A stretch of 64,000 bases of DNA, from the NCBI GenBank assembly GCA_025024175.1, contig QCXZ01000041.1:12147786-12211785 (forward strand). Direction: 5' to 3'. Below the pieces are notes generated by a model. That model worked only from the letters and a program-made list of their open reading frames with translations, was not told where the DNA came from and ran no database searches. Numbering within the stretch: position 1 is the first letter of the stretch; every line of letters starts with the position of its first letter. Made by a program: the position numbers and the translations under genes. The stretch comes from Rhyzopertha dominica (Eukaryota; Arthropoda; Insecta; Coleoptera; Bostrichidae). Of the stretch, positions 35,446 to 45,577 are shown piece by piece.

Positions 35446-36574
35446 GTTAGATTGTTTTTTTGTGTCACCAGCACGAGATTCTTTTCGAAAAATTAATTAG
35501 CTTTTGCTATTGTAACCTGTCAGCATGGGGAACCTGTGTACAGGTATCAATCTAACAGATTTTCTGTTTACTTTTGTCGAAAACAGAGTTTACTTAAATG
35601 AAGCTAAACAATTAGGTTTGTTATGAAGTATCCATTCGAAAGTGGGGCCCAATTTTAATTAATTTATAAGGTGATCGGTATTTTTTCAGGCAACCCATAA
35701 TCTTTAACGGAAAGATTTTTTTTAACTTAAATTAATATAAAACTTTAGTATTATTTTTTCCTTCAATATATTCTTTAGTTTCTGCATCTCCTAATTCAAG
35801 GATCCTAAAAATTAAAGTGAATTATGTGTTTTTAACGCTAAGTTGTTGATGCTCTGTGCTTGACATTGTCTGATTATTTGTTACATTGTAAAATAAGGCA
35901 CAATTCAACTCAAATATGAAGCGCAAGAAAGAATTTTGATGACATTGTGATTTTATGCGTCTAAATTCACTTAAGAAATGAACCAGTGCATATTATTATA
36001 AAAGCTTCTTCTTCGTAGAGAAATTTGGCATGAAGAAGAAAGAGATACCACTCACTATTATTTTTAAGGTATTCGGATATATTACATGACGGTTTTTAAG
36101 CAGTGAAGAATAAAGGAAAACAATTATTTCCAGTACACTTAACACGAAATCCTGACAAGCCCCCACTGTTTTTTGGCTTGGCTATTATAGCCGTACCTAC
36201 CTTTTTTGTACCTCTATTATTCAACGTTAGACAACGCAACGTGATTAAACCCACCTGTTGCTTGTGCGTTAAACGATTAAACGAGCCGTTTTACAATATG
36301 ATGTTTCATTTGACGTCATAGCGATACTAGCAGTGGTAATGCTCCCAGAAAAACAAAACACGCCCGTCTCACGGAGCTCGTGTTTTATCGTTAGCGGCAA
36401 ACACGTGTCTAGGATGCATCGGGGATACCGAAAGACTTACGTAAAGCAGAGAAATTTTGATCATTGATGCGGAAAATGCATGTCGGATTGGGACGTTTTT
36501 TTCGGCTAGAAAACGTACTTTGTGTCCCAGTCAACGAACTCTTTCGTGGGATAGGTTTCACTTTCAGATTTCTC
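35446..36574. other. Intergenic DNA 3' of the His-rich gene
   Basis: A 72-codon plus-strand open frame at 36103-36321 has no recognisable motif. The block 36310-36560 is GC-richer, holds TGACGTCA at 36311-36318 and several CG-containing palindromes, and could be regulatory. Confidence 0.35.
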
Positions 36575-36591
36575 GTTACGATATTTTATGT

Positions 36592-36597
36592 TTTATT
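36592..36597 (-). terminator. Poly(A) signal AATAAA of the His-rich gene
   Basis: Minus-strand AATAAA lies about 95 nt beyond the stop codon (36689-36691), at a normal distance for an insect 3' UTR. Confidence 0.65.
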
Positions 36598-36688
36598 AAT
36601 GAAATCGTAGGGATCAAATGACAACAGTATGGTAACAATAACAAAGATTTGAACACTAAAAGGAACTGATAGATCCAACAGGTTGTAA

Positions 36689-37441
36689 TCAATGGTGTCC
36701 TTTGCTGTGATGCCATTTCTTGTGGCCTTCGTGACCTCCCTTCTTTCCGTGTTTGTGTCCATGTTCGTGGTGTTCTTCGTGTCCGCCGGATCCTTTGTGT
36801 CCCTTCTCGTCGTGGTGGTGGTGACCCTTCTCGTGGTGTCCCTTCTTTCCGTAGTGGTCCTCGTGGTGTCCACCCTTGTGGTGACCTCCCTTCTTGTGGC
36901 CTCCCTTTTTGTATCCGTCGGAGTGGTGGTATCCTCCGTGCTTCTCGTGGTGACCTTCGTCGTGGTCTTCGTCGTAGAAGTGCTTTTCCTTCTTGAATTC
37001 GTCGAGCTTGTGCACGTCGTGTCCTCCCTTGGTGCTGTGTCCCTTCTTGTAGCTACCCTTCTCTCCGTATTTGTGTCCCTTCTCTCCCTTTTCTCCCTTG
37101 TGGTGCTCGCCGTGGTAGCCGTCCTCGTGGTGGTGGGATTTCTTGTGACCGCCGTGGTCCTCGTAATGACCCTTGTGGCCTTCCTTGTCGTGGTGGCCCT
37201 TTTCTCCCTTTTCGTGGGAGTGGTGGCCCTTGTATCCTTTGTCGCCCTTTTCACCGTGCTCGCCGTGATGGTCCGAGTGATGCTCGTGACCGCCACCCTT
37301 CTTCCAGTGGTGTCCGTGAGATTCCGCCGCCTCCAAGTCGAAGGCTTCGCGCTTTTGTCTCGAGATCTCCCTGGCGGAAGTTAAACATATTCCTACCACT
37401 ACGATAAGTCCCAAAACGGCGAGCCCCCGGTACACAGACAT
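36689..37441 (-). CDS. Secreted histidine/glycine/lysine-rich protein, 250 residues
   Basis: Intact single-exon frame. Residues 1-23 form a signal peptide (basic MSVYRG, hydrophobic LAVLGLIVVVGICL, cleavage after TSA). RQKR at 28-31 fits a furin-type proprotein site, giving a mature chain from Glu32. The rest is low-complexity, built from GEKG, KGHK, GHH and HHKGG units, with a more distinctive block HKLDEFKKEKHFYDEDHDEG near residues 147-166 that I know as conserved in insect proteins of this type. No membrane segment, no cysteines after the signal. Insects have such secreted His-rich proteins, often annotated as histidine-rich glycoprotein-like; cuticular or metal-binding roles are proposed but not shown here. 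His/Asp/Glu density makes Zn, Cu or Ca binding plausible (inference). The gene lies on the minus strand between two plus-strand exons of the larger gene, so it may be nested in its intron. Confidence 0.9.
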   Translation of the reverse strand: MSVYRGLAVLGLIVVVGICLTSAREISRQKREAFDLEAAESHGHHWKKGGGHEHHSDHHGEHGEKGDKGYKGHHSHEKGEKGHHDKEGHKGHYEDHGGHKKSHHHEDGYHGEHHKGEKGEKGHKYGEKGSYKKGHSTKGGHDVHKLDEFKKEKHFYDEDHDEGHHEKHGGYHHSDGYKKGGHKKGGHHKGGHHEDHYGKKGHHEKGHHHHDEKGHKGSGGHEEHHEHGHKHGKKGGHEGHKKWHHSKGHH

Positions 37442-37481
37442 GATGCACCTGTTTGCTTTACACGACGAGACGCTCTTTCGT

Positions 37482-37516
37482 ACTGACTACCTCCCCGGCA
37501 CGCTGTGGTATTTATA
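37482..37516 (-). promoter_or_regulatory. Core promoter of the His-rich gene: TATA box and TCAGT initiator
   Basis: On the minus strand TATAAATA (37516-37509) is followed by the arthropod initiator TCAGT (37486-37482). With the initiator A at 37484 as +1, the TATA box starts at -32, the canonical spacing, and the 5' UTR is 43 nt to the ATG at 37441. This agreement strongly supports the start site and the strand. Confidence 0.88.
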
Positions 37517-38459
37517 TCATTTTTCTGGTGGGTTTCGTTTTTATTTTGGGTGAAAATAGAGTATTTAGACGTTTATTGAGCTGTAACATTGCCTTATTAA
37601 CAAATGGATATTCTATTATATTTGTGGTTCGGACTTTCACTTGTTGCTGGTTTTTTCTACGTGATGCAACAGTAATGTCATGCTGGTGCCTTGCATTTAT
37701 TTATCTTGGTAATTCGTTCGTACGTTTTTGCACACGCCATATTAAGACATGTAATTTAGCATTTTCTAGGGGAAACAGTTCATGATCTCGTTCTTGCCGG
37801 CGGGAATTTTAATAGTTCAAAGAGCAAGTTAAGAAAGCTACGGCCGATGTTACACAACGACATAAGAAACACTGTGAAATTGATTTATTTCCATTTGTTT
37901 CCTAAACCGTTCGGTTAGAAAATCGCTCTTGTGCAGGACGGGTCCGAAAATTTTTCTACGCTAACGGTCCGTATCTAGAACTAATAATTTAGATATTGCC
38001 TGTCTGGCGGCGTGAACTGAAGAAATCGGAGCGCACCTATATGCAACAGTGCTCCCCAAACGTACGGGTGACTCCTAACTGGGGCATATAGTCTGATTGC
38101 CTCTGGGCCTTTATTCTTCAGAACGAACATGGCAATATCCTCGCGTAAGTAATTAAAAGAAGAATACTGCGAATTTCGATGAAAAGTTAGGTATGATAAT
38201 CCATAAGAAGTTTTGCGCATCACATACCTTATATGAAAGATTTAGCAGTTGTTAAAAGTGAGTGCAGTGAAACGAGTTCTAACTGGATTTATTAGTGGGT
38301 GTTTCAATGATAGAGAGCTATCCTCAATAACTTCTATGGGAGATAAATTCGAGTAAAATGTTTTATTTCCTAGGGGGAGGTCTTGTGAGGTAATATTCGA
38401 AGTTGTCAGAACAACCGCCAACGCTTGGCACCTCTCATCCTTAATTTTTCAATAGTGAA
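37517..38459. other. Upstream region of the His-rich gene
   Basis: No second gene found. A minus-strand frame at 37981-38223 (80 codons) has no recognisable motif. Enhancers for the His-rich gene may lie here, but no sites can be supported. Confidence 0.35.
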
Positions 38460-38562
38460 AAGGGGTGGTTTAACACCTCTGTTCTTGTCTTCCGGGGTGT
38501 TTTGCCAAAATCTCTTTTTCTTTCTTCACACGTTTCGCTGCACGCTGGCAGCATCTTCATTA
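38460..38562 (-). repeat. Penelope-like terminal repeat, hammerhead-like core (left of tight head-to-head pair)
   Basis: Minus strand 38562 to 38523: ATGAAGA (first C of CUGANGA changed), stem TGCTGCCAGCGTGCAGC, GAAACGTGTGAAG, then the tail TTTGGCAAAACACCCCGGAAG also seen in the other copies. Its 34-bp block 38524-38557 is the inverted partner of 38597-38630. Confidence 0.68.
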
Positions 38563-38590
38563 TTGACTTGAATACTGAAGCATCTTCGTC

Positions 38591-38700
38591 ATCTAAAGAT
38601 GCTGCCATCGTGTAGCGAAATGTCTGAAGAATGAAGGAGATATTTTGGACCACGGCAAAACAGGCCGGAGGAAAACAACAGAAGAAACAACGGCGGACGG
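38591..38700 (+). repeat. Penelope-like terminal repeat, hammerhead-like core (right of tight head-to-head pair)
   Basis: Plus strand: CTAAAGA (G of CUGANGA changed to A), TGCTGCCATCGTGTAGC, GAAATGTCTGAAG, then TGGACCACGGCAAAACAGGC and CCGGAGGAAAACA. Only about 40 bp separate it from the inverted copy. Core changes predict loss of self-cleavage. Confidence 0.68.
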
Positions 38701-39810
38701 GAAAGCCTCAAGAAATCCATCATTTTAAAGATCTTTCAATGTTATTTTTGAAACATTCGATTTTTATCCTTAATTGTTCAAAGCGACTCAATATGCTATT
38801 TTATTTTTGTTGCGAGTGCAGCTGATAAATTAGATTGCGTTATTTTAACAAAACGAAACACATTACTGAATCTATAATGCATTAAATGCTGAAACAAGTT
38901 AACTCTACAAGTTTTCGATTTTTTATTGTACTTTTCACCTTTCTGACTTTTCAGTACCTGTATATAAAAGAAACTATCTGTCTGGATTAACTTCATCGCA
39001 TCGCCAGTTTGAATTTTGTAATTAATTACTACCTAACTTTGAAAGTTACCAATATGATGTTTACTATTCAGGAGCGCGTGAACGTTAGAGCTGCTCGTAG
39101 CTTGAGTGCATTGCATCCGGATAAACATACTTATCACAAATATGTCTTGTAACGTCAAACTATTAACTTTTTGTCAGTGTTTTCAAGAGACAGCGATCTA
39201 TCCGACAAAATATTATCTTATATTATGGACGCTGAAAGCATTCACTCTCGTATGTATATGAAAATTTAGGGAGAGCAGATAGGTTCAGAATTGAAGACGC
39301 AAACCTCTTCAAGTTGCTGCGGATGAAGCTACCGCAGTAGCCGTTTTGGGATATATGTATATTGTATATTGTATCGCAAGTTTCTGGAGTTACCATGGCA
39401 TTTGCCTCCAGGATTCTCCACAAACATAAGTTTCATTCTTTCGAAATTCACTTGACGCATTACATTAAAAATGATTTCGATAAATGATTGAAATTCTGTG
39501 CCAACGTAACGTAATGTATTAAAAATAATCTATATTAATCTTGCAATACTTGCTTTTCAAGCTTTCATCTTCACTTAATGCGGTAATTCCACACTCCATA
39601 GGTCCTTTCTTCCTTAGTGAAAATCTCTCAGCCAGCTTTATCTCGATTTGTTAGATACACTAATCTATCCCCATGACATCGACGTCATGGAATAAGATAC
39701 GCAGGTAAATGAAAATGAATTAGTTTTTCAGTAGGATGGAGCATCTCTTCATTGTTCTGTTCCTTTAGGGGCATTGGAATGGATGGAAGGAACCTATTAA
39801 ATATCCTGCT
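38701..39810. other. AT-rich presumed intron DNA
   Basis: No recognisable feature. Confidence 0.4.
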
Positions 39811-39955
39811 AAGGGTCAGTTGCACAAACGTGGATCAAATTTAAATTGGGGTCGCTACCTAGCAACGTCATGAATCCCGTGTTCAGATTGGTGTTGCTAT
39901 AGCAACGACCGCTGGTTAAACTCGGATCTTTAATCCATGTTTGTGCAAGTAGCAT
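39811..39955. mobile_element. About 145-bp MITE with TTGCACAAAC inverted ends
   Basis: Left end GTCAGTTGCACAAACGTGGA and right end, read inward, GCTACTTGCACAAACATGGA, similar over about 30 bp; an inner GTTGCTATAGCAAC palindrome-like pair lies near 39890. Noncoding. Boundaries and target duplication not resolved. Confidence 0.68.
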
Positions 39956-41239
39956 CCTTGGAGGATATAGGTCAGAGAATTGCGTTTAAATGCTAGCAGC
40001 TGACACTAAGTATCTTCAAAAATGTCAGCAAAGCACTTGCGATGCGACTTAACGATTTGATGTAGGTTGAATAGAGCTATTAATCAGTTGAAGCATGATA
40101 CAATTTCACAAACAGCTTTTGATAAAAAATGTTTTATGTTTCAAGAAAAATATATCGTTTTTTTCTACGCATTTAAAAAAAGGCTTTTAAATACCTTTAA
40201 AATGAAGTATTACTCGACCCATTTTTCCTATTCAAATATTAAGGGTGAGAACTTACCCTTAAGGTTTAAGAATTTGAGTAAAATTCGTCTCCCAGAAAAG
40301 TTATTGAAATCATTGAAATACCCGGAAGTACAACATTAATTGAAAAAACTTAAAAAATATTTATTTTCTTTTACGTCCAGAGGACATCATGTGGTGAAGC
40401 GTGCTTTTCATATCTTGAGTTACGTAAGGAAACTATAAGATCCATAGCCTAGCATGTAAAACGCCAAAGTATTATTTACTCTTTAAAAAATGTTTGTCTT
40501 CACACTTTTCGCGTCCTCACTTTAGCTTCCGAATGTTGGACCGACTGATGATCAGTTTTATTAGCCTTTTGTGGTGCAATCAATGATTTCTGAGTCTTAG
40601 AAAGGGATCAAGCTTTCCATTGTATTATTTGTATACTTATTTCCATATACAGGATAAGTCACTAAGCAAAAATCGGTCTATTATGAAAGTATAGACAGAC
40701 AGACAGAATAACATTTTGTGCTAAGTTTGACGTTTGCAAAGTTTGGCGCCATTTTTTAAATTCGGAAACGAAAAGTTGATTCTAAAGGAATAAACTCTTA
40801 TCTTACCTTTTTCATAGAATAGCAGATTTTCTCTCACGTCATCGATCGTACTAACAAATTTCCTTTCTGCTGACATAAAATGGCCACTAACGGTTTTTGA
40901 GAAATTTGTGTTTATCGGAAATTTGAAATAATTACGTGTTGTTGCGTTTGATGAGAGTGAGGTTGGGCGAATCTTTTGTCTTGTCGGAGAACTGTCATTG
41001 CTATTGCAATTTTCGGGATTTTCCAACATTACTCATAGTACGCAGTCGTTGCGTGTTTTGATTTGGGGTACTTCTAAATTGGTATGGTATGCTAGTAGCC
41101 GTGGTAGCAGCCTATGAACAAGATTCCAGGGTTTAATATGAAACTCAAAACAAATGGTCAATTAAACCATAAAAACCAGTTAGAACATCATATTAAAAAA
41201 ACTTATTAAACAAAACCAAGGATAAAATTAGGTTAAGTG
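39956..41239. other. AT-rich presumed intron DNA
   Basis: A 90-codon plus frame (40067-40339) and a 102-codon minus frame (40721-41029) show no recognisable motif. A short (ACAG)n tract lies near 40692-40706. Confidence 0.35.
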
Positions 41240-41590
41240 TTCCACATAACCACCAACTTCAGAATAACAAACACGCAACTTGTTTAATAGAGATGTTGAC
41301 ATTTACCAAAATATTTTCATCTGCTCGTTGAAAAGCATAACGAATTCGTTCCTTCATATCCTCCAGAGTAGCTTGCCGTTCTTTATAAACGAATTCCTTA
41401 ACGTTGTCCCACAAGAAGAAATCAAGTTTACTTAAATCTGGAGATCGCCCTGGGCATGGTGGCGGACCTCCCCTTCCAATCCATTTGGTAATGTATTGAT
41501 GCCCCATCATACCGGAACCACATGTGCTGTCTCACAGCAACTACCACATTTCCTCATACATATTTCTTGCAGAAACTATAAGTAGCGATC
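41240..41590 (-). pseudogene. DDE transposase fragment with RSPDLxxLDFFLW motif
   Basis: The minus strand reads MWFRYDGASIHY (second catalytic Asp in the QHDGAPxHF position), then in the next frame KWIGRGGP, PGRSPDLSKLDFFLWDNVKE (third catalytic Asp) and a C-terminal stretch YKERQATLEDMKERIRYA. This is the catalytic C-terminal half of a Tc1/mariner-superfamily transposase; a deletion between GASIHY and KWIGRGG removed about 10-15 residues and shifted the frame. Terminal repeats not found. Same group as the fragment at 17100-17260. Confidence 0.78.
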
Positions 41591-42030
41591 GTGGTTAATA
41601 TTTCTGTCGATAAAATAATGCCCAATTCTGTCTTTTAACGACGGCATGGCATACATTAAAAAACCACTTATGTTCATGTTAAATGACCTTATCCAATGAG
41701 GATTTTCAGTACTATAACAGTAGCAGTTGTGTACTAAAAGTATTCTTATGAAATGAGCTTCATCCCCAAGAAAAGCATTATAAAAAAAGTTGAAGTTGAA
41801 TTAAAAAAATATAAAAACTTTAACAACATGCAAACTTGACTTCAGAGGAAAACAGACCTTCATGCTTTCAACATAAACAAATTAATGATGAATAGGAAAC
41901 AGCCAATAAATGAATTAAATAAATCAACTGCTCTAGCCAATAAATGGTTAAAATTTGATAAATTATAATTTTGTATACAGGATGTTCACAGTGAAAGTCT
42001 ACAACAAAACACTGACAAAAAATTATTAAT

Positions 42031-42068
42031 CTTACGTTTCGATTACACGTGTAATCTTTGTCAAAGAA
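42031..42068 (-). ncRNA. Degenerate hammerhead-like core next to Penelope remnant
   Basis: Minus strand: TTGACAA in place of CUGANGA, perfect stem AGATTACACGTGTAATC-type, then GAAACG. Stem and GAAA are kept, the first core box has two changes, so it is presumably inactive. It lies 3' of the endonuclease remnant, where Penelope hammerheads are expected. Confidence 0.5.
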
Positions 42069-42259
42069 GTGAACCTCAAAATATCGTCTTACACGAGTTC
42101 AAACAAAATATTAAAAGTAAATAAACAAATCACCAAGGAAGCGAGGCGCAATAGAAACAACGTGCCAACCTGATTAAATTTAAACCTAACGACGATAAAA
42201 GAACTACCTACTAGATACGTACGAATTATTTGATAAAAGAAAACTACAAAATAGCCTTC

Positions 42260-42385
42260 CAAATCCAACTCATAATTTCCACAATCCCTATTAAAGTTAT
42301 TAGTAGTTATAGAAATTTCTATAGCTTCTTTGTAATAATATTTTGCTCTATGTAAAACATTTGTTTTATCAAAGTCAATCATAAA
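42260..42385 (-). pseudogene. Penelope-like endonuclease C-terminus (remnant 3a)
   Basis: Minus strand reads DFDKTNVLHRAKYYYKEAIE, then TTNNFNRDCGNYEL, the family's C-terminal block (DxxKxxVLxxxxxYxxRxxxEAIEIxxxxNNFNRD). It continues as an open frame to about 42089. Inverted relative to the homologous fragment at 42536-42685. Confidence 0.68.
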
Positions 42386-42535
42386 ATTTTTTATATATGA
42401 TTGTATCGGCTACGGCAAAATTATCTAGAAACCATGATAGTTTAGTTGTTGATAGTATTTAGACAGTGAAGTTTTTGGGGCAAGAGTTATTATAATAGAT
42501 AAAAATCGGAGCTGAACACTCATATTTGACTTAAT

Positions 42536-42685
42536 ACATGATTGACGTTGATAAAACAAAAATTTTACGTAGAGATAAATATTATTATAAACGTCTAATA
42601 AAAGAAGCTATGGGAAGTTCTATAAATACTAATAACTTTAATAGGGATTGTAAAAATTATGAGTTGGGTGATATTTGGACAGCCA
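42536..42685 (+). pseudogene. Penelope-like endonuclease C-terminus (remnant 3b, inverted copy)
   Basis: Plus strand reads DVDKTKILRRDKYYYKRLIK, then INTNNFNRDCKNYELGDIW. About 80% identical to 42260-42385 in opposite orientation. It keeps KRLIKEAM where 3a lacks three residues, so the two are separate, independently decaying copies. Confidence 0.68.
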
Positions 42686-42866
42686 CAATTTTGTTATTTT
42701 AATTGGAATGATCCCTTTTTGCTTATCAAATTAAAAAAAAAGTACTAAGCTGCTACCACCCCACAGACATGTGGTTTAGAGATATCTCATGTTGAATAAT
42801 AATTACTGTTGACGAAAGAGCCTACAATAGCTATAACATCTAGACTGTTATGGTGAACACCCTGTA

Positions 42867-44789
42867 TTTCACCCTAGATATCTTAACCTTTGTGGGCTTA
42901 TTTATGAAATAACGTATTGTATCCTAATAATATCAACAACCATATTTAGCTTTGTCTACTAAAAACTACTTTTCAGGCCAACTAAATATCAATACTGTCG
43001 TAGTTGAACCAAACTCAGTACAACGTAAAATATACATATATTTAAGTAATATCTAGCACCGCTAATTATTCCACATAAATATTTACGCAGCCTCTTCCAA
43101 CTAGCATTCATCCTATTTCGAGAAGTCGTTCATGTTTGTGTACGGAAACCTAATGAAGCTTGCGTTCCGTATGATTGCAGGTATAATTACCTTCATTGTA
43201 AACAATCACAGACCGTGTTTTCTTGCCTAGAATGACGCGATCGCGCATGATAATAGCCACTGAACATTTATTCGGCGTAGACAGGTATTGCGAAATATCT
43301 ATTCTAATTCTCACAGGTATGTTGTAGTTGTCTGGAAAATGAACAAGGCAGTCCGATACAGTTANTTTTCCACATTGTGTTGGAATTAGAATGCTCTATT
43401 TCGCCAAACATACAATCCTACAATCGGACACAATGCATTTCTTGCGTAACTAGCTGGATTTACCAATTACACAAATGAAAAGTTTTATGATTTATACCTG
43501 CGAAATTTGTAATCTAATAAAATTAAAAGTAAACTGTGTTTGAATTGAGTATTTACAGGAACAATCAGAAAGCTTCTTGAATATTAAAGTCATGATTGCT
43601 TGCATTTCTCTATTGCGATAACCTAAAACTTGCCATGTGTTTCTATAAAAAATCAAATGACATGTTTGTTTACAACAAGTCAGTGTGTTCTTAGAATGTA
43701 TTCGGGACTTTGGACGTCTGAAGTGGACGGATTCTCCTAAATTCACAATGAACTTTGGTTGTTTCTGATTAGGGACTAATTAAGAATTATGTGACCAAAG
43801 ATTTTTAACGTCTACTATCACTTATCTTGGAGACTTCAATTGCTTAACAAGTTTTGATTATCCAAAATGTACGATAGATGTTTTTGTTTCGTATGGATTG
43901 CAAAGTACGAATACGAGTGGAATTATAATTATGTTTACGATTAAAATGCCCTGACGTTATTATTAAGAGTTTGTGGCTATTTAAAACGCAAAAAGACATA
44001 ATTAAGAACACGCTAACACTTGTTTTATGTAAATAAATTTTTAGTGCTCGTTTGTCTTTATTAATAAGTTTTCTAGTTTTATCGGCTATTGATTTGTGTG
44101 ATATGGTTTTATTTTAGGGTGAAATTTAAATTTTGTTGTCGTCTGACATTTGTAAAATGTTTTTTAGGTAGAGCAAGAAGACGTGCAAATTTTTATCAGC
44201 TCTGCAGGTTTGATAAAATACGAATAGTAAGCTTGCTAGAGGTCGGCTTAGTGGGTTGGGTTGTTGTCAAGTGTGGTTTCAGGAAGACTGAAATACGAAA
44301 AGCGTAAGATTTTGCTTCTAAGGAACAAGAAATATATCTCTAGTTCATATTAACCGTTTTTGTGAATAAGTTACGCGTGATAGAGTATAACTGCAAATCC
44401 CTTGATGAGCCAAAAAATATTGTTGATGCTTTTGCAAAGATTTTCTTGCCTTCTTTTGCTGTCTCATCTCTTTTTGTCTCACCAATAGTGGTTAATTCGA
44501 CAAACACAAGGTGTGTATCTTTATTATAAATTATAAACCCGCTGCAGCGGGTTTCCTTCAGTGTAGCTACCACTGTTACCAACCTGATCACTACTACTGA
44601 GTTTTAGCATCTGTATCGCATAAAAAATTGATAAGTAGATGTTACTTATACGGGTTTGATACAGGCTTTTGGTAGAATTGATCGAATTTTTCTTCAGAAA
44701 CTATGGCATCAATTTTTTTGAAATCATACCTTGTTAAAACAAAGCTTGGTGCTAGGTATAAAGGTTTTTTATTCCTCGTTTATCCAAGC
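42867..44789. other. AT-rich presumed intron DNA
   Basis: No gene recognised. Minus frame 43492-43746 and others lack motifs. Confidence 0.4.
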
Positions 44790-45357
44790 AAAATAGGGAG
44801 TACCTCAGGAATCAATTCTAGGACCCTTACTCTTTATTATTTATATTAATGACGTCATATGCTCCCCGAGGAACAATGTTTTTTGTACGTCAATGATTTA
44901 AAGATTTATTGTTTTGTTAACACAGCCTAGCCAATGGACTTTTTCTCCATACTGATAAGTGCCAAGATGTGACATTTTATAGAAAGACCAATCCTTACCC
45001 TATTAATCATGCTTTACTGGACAGAAAGATCTGGGGGTAACTTTTGATGTGAGATTAACTTTCAATGATCATGTACTTACCATTGTCGGTTAAGCGTATA
45101 AAATTCTTGGTTATGTTCTNTACGCAAGGAATTTTTGTGATATATCTACTTTGATACTATTATTTAACTCACTTACTAGACCAAACTTCGAGTACGCTAT
45201 TAATGTTTGGGATCCCCAGTATGAAGTGCACATGATTAATATCGAGAAGGTACACAGAAGATTTGTTAAGTATTTGTGTTTCAAGCTGAAGGATGTTTAT
45301 CCTGTGAGAAGTCTTCCTCTTTCGAACTTATTAACAGAAGTTTTCAAAAAATGACCT
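44790..45357 (+). pseudogene. LINE reverse transcriptase fragment (palm end, thumb and C-terminus)
   Basis: Plus frames read GVPQESILGPLLFIIYINDV (RT motif 4 with the conserved GVPQGSxLGPLLF), then after damage KDLGVTFDVRLTFNDHVLTI, AYKILGYVLYARNF, LILLFNSLTRPNFEYAINVW, and IEKVHRRFVKYL. This is the standard order in Jockey/CR1-like LINEs. The FADD box is destroyed, stops occur near 44920 and 45090, and one undetermined base lies at 45120. No 3' tail seen before the Gypsy remnant starts. Confidence 0.82.
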
Positions 45358-45577
45358 AAGAATTCTCAATTTGAAGTGGATGAAAAATCGTGTCAAATTC
45401 TCGCATGGAATACCCCAAAATGATTTTTTCTGATGAACAGAATGCCATATGCTATAGCCCTAGCTTCTGCCATCTTTCAGAAGCACTTGGAAGAAGTTAT
45501 TGAAGATAATCGAAGGAACTATTAATTTTTTAAGTTTTATCATAGATACGGGCGGTTAAAGCCAGTTCTGTCATTAT

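Larger units (their letters stand above)
41978..42864. mobile_element. CAGGRTGTTCAC-ended repeat enclosing Penelope-like fragments
   Basis: Ends TA|CAGGATGTTCAC at 41976 and GTGAACACCCTG|TA at 42853-42866 are inverted, flanked by TA. Inside are a hammerhead-like core (42031-42068, minus), and two facing copies of a Penelope endonuclease C-terminus. The right 200 bp belong to the same dispersed repeat seen at 30890 and 34835. Whether it is one composite element or a MITE interrupted by Penelope DNA cannot be decided by eye. Confidence 0.6.

Noticed and set aside
36586..37296. Minus-strand Thr/Arg-rich frame of 236 codons overlapping the His-rich gene
   Set aside because: Shifted-frame shadow of the same low-complexity DNA without its own start signals.
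36692..37384. Long plus-strand open frame (230 codons, Val/Leu/Ser-rich) antisense to the His-rich gene
   Set aside because: It is the mirror of repetitive His/Gly/Lys codons; the sense frame has signal peptide, TATA, initiator and poly(A) signal, the antisense has none.
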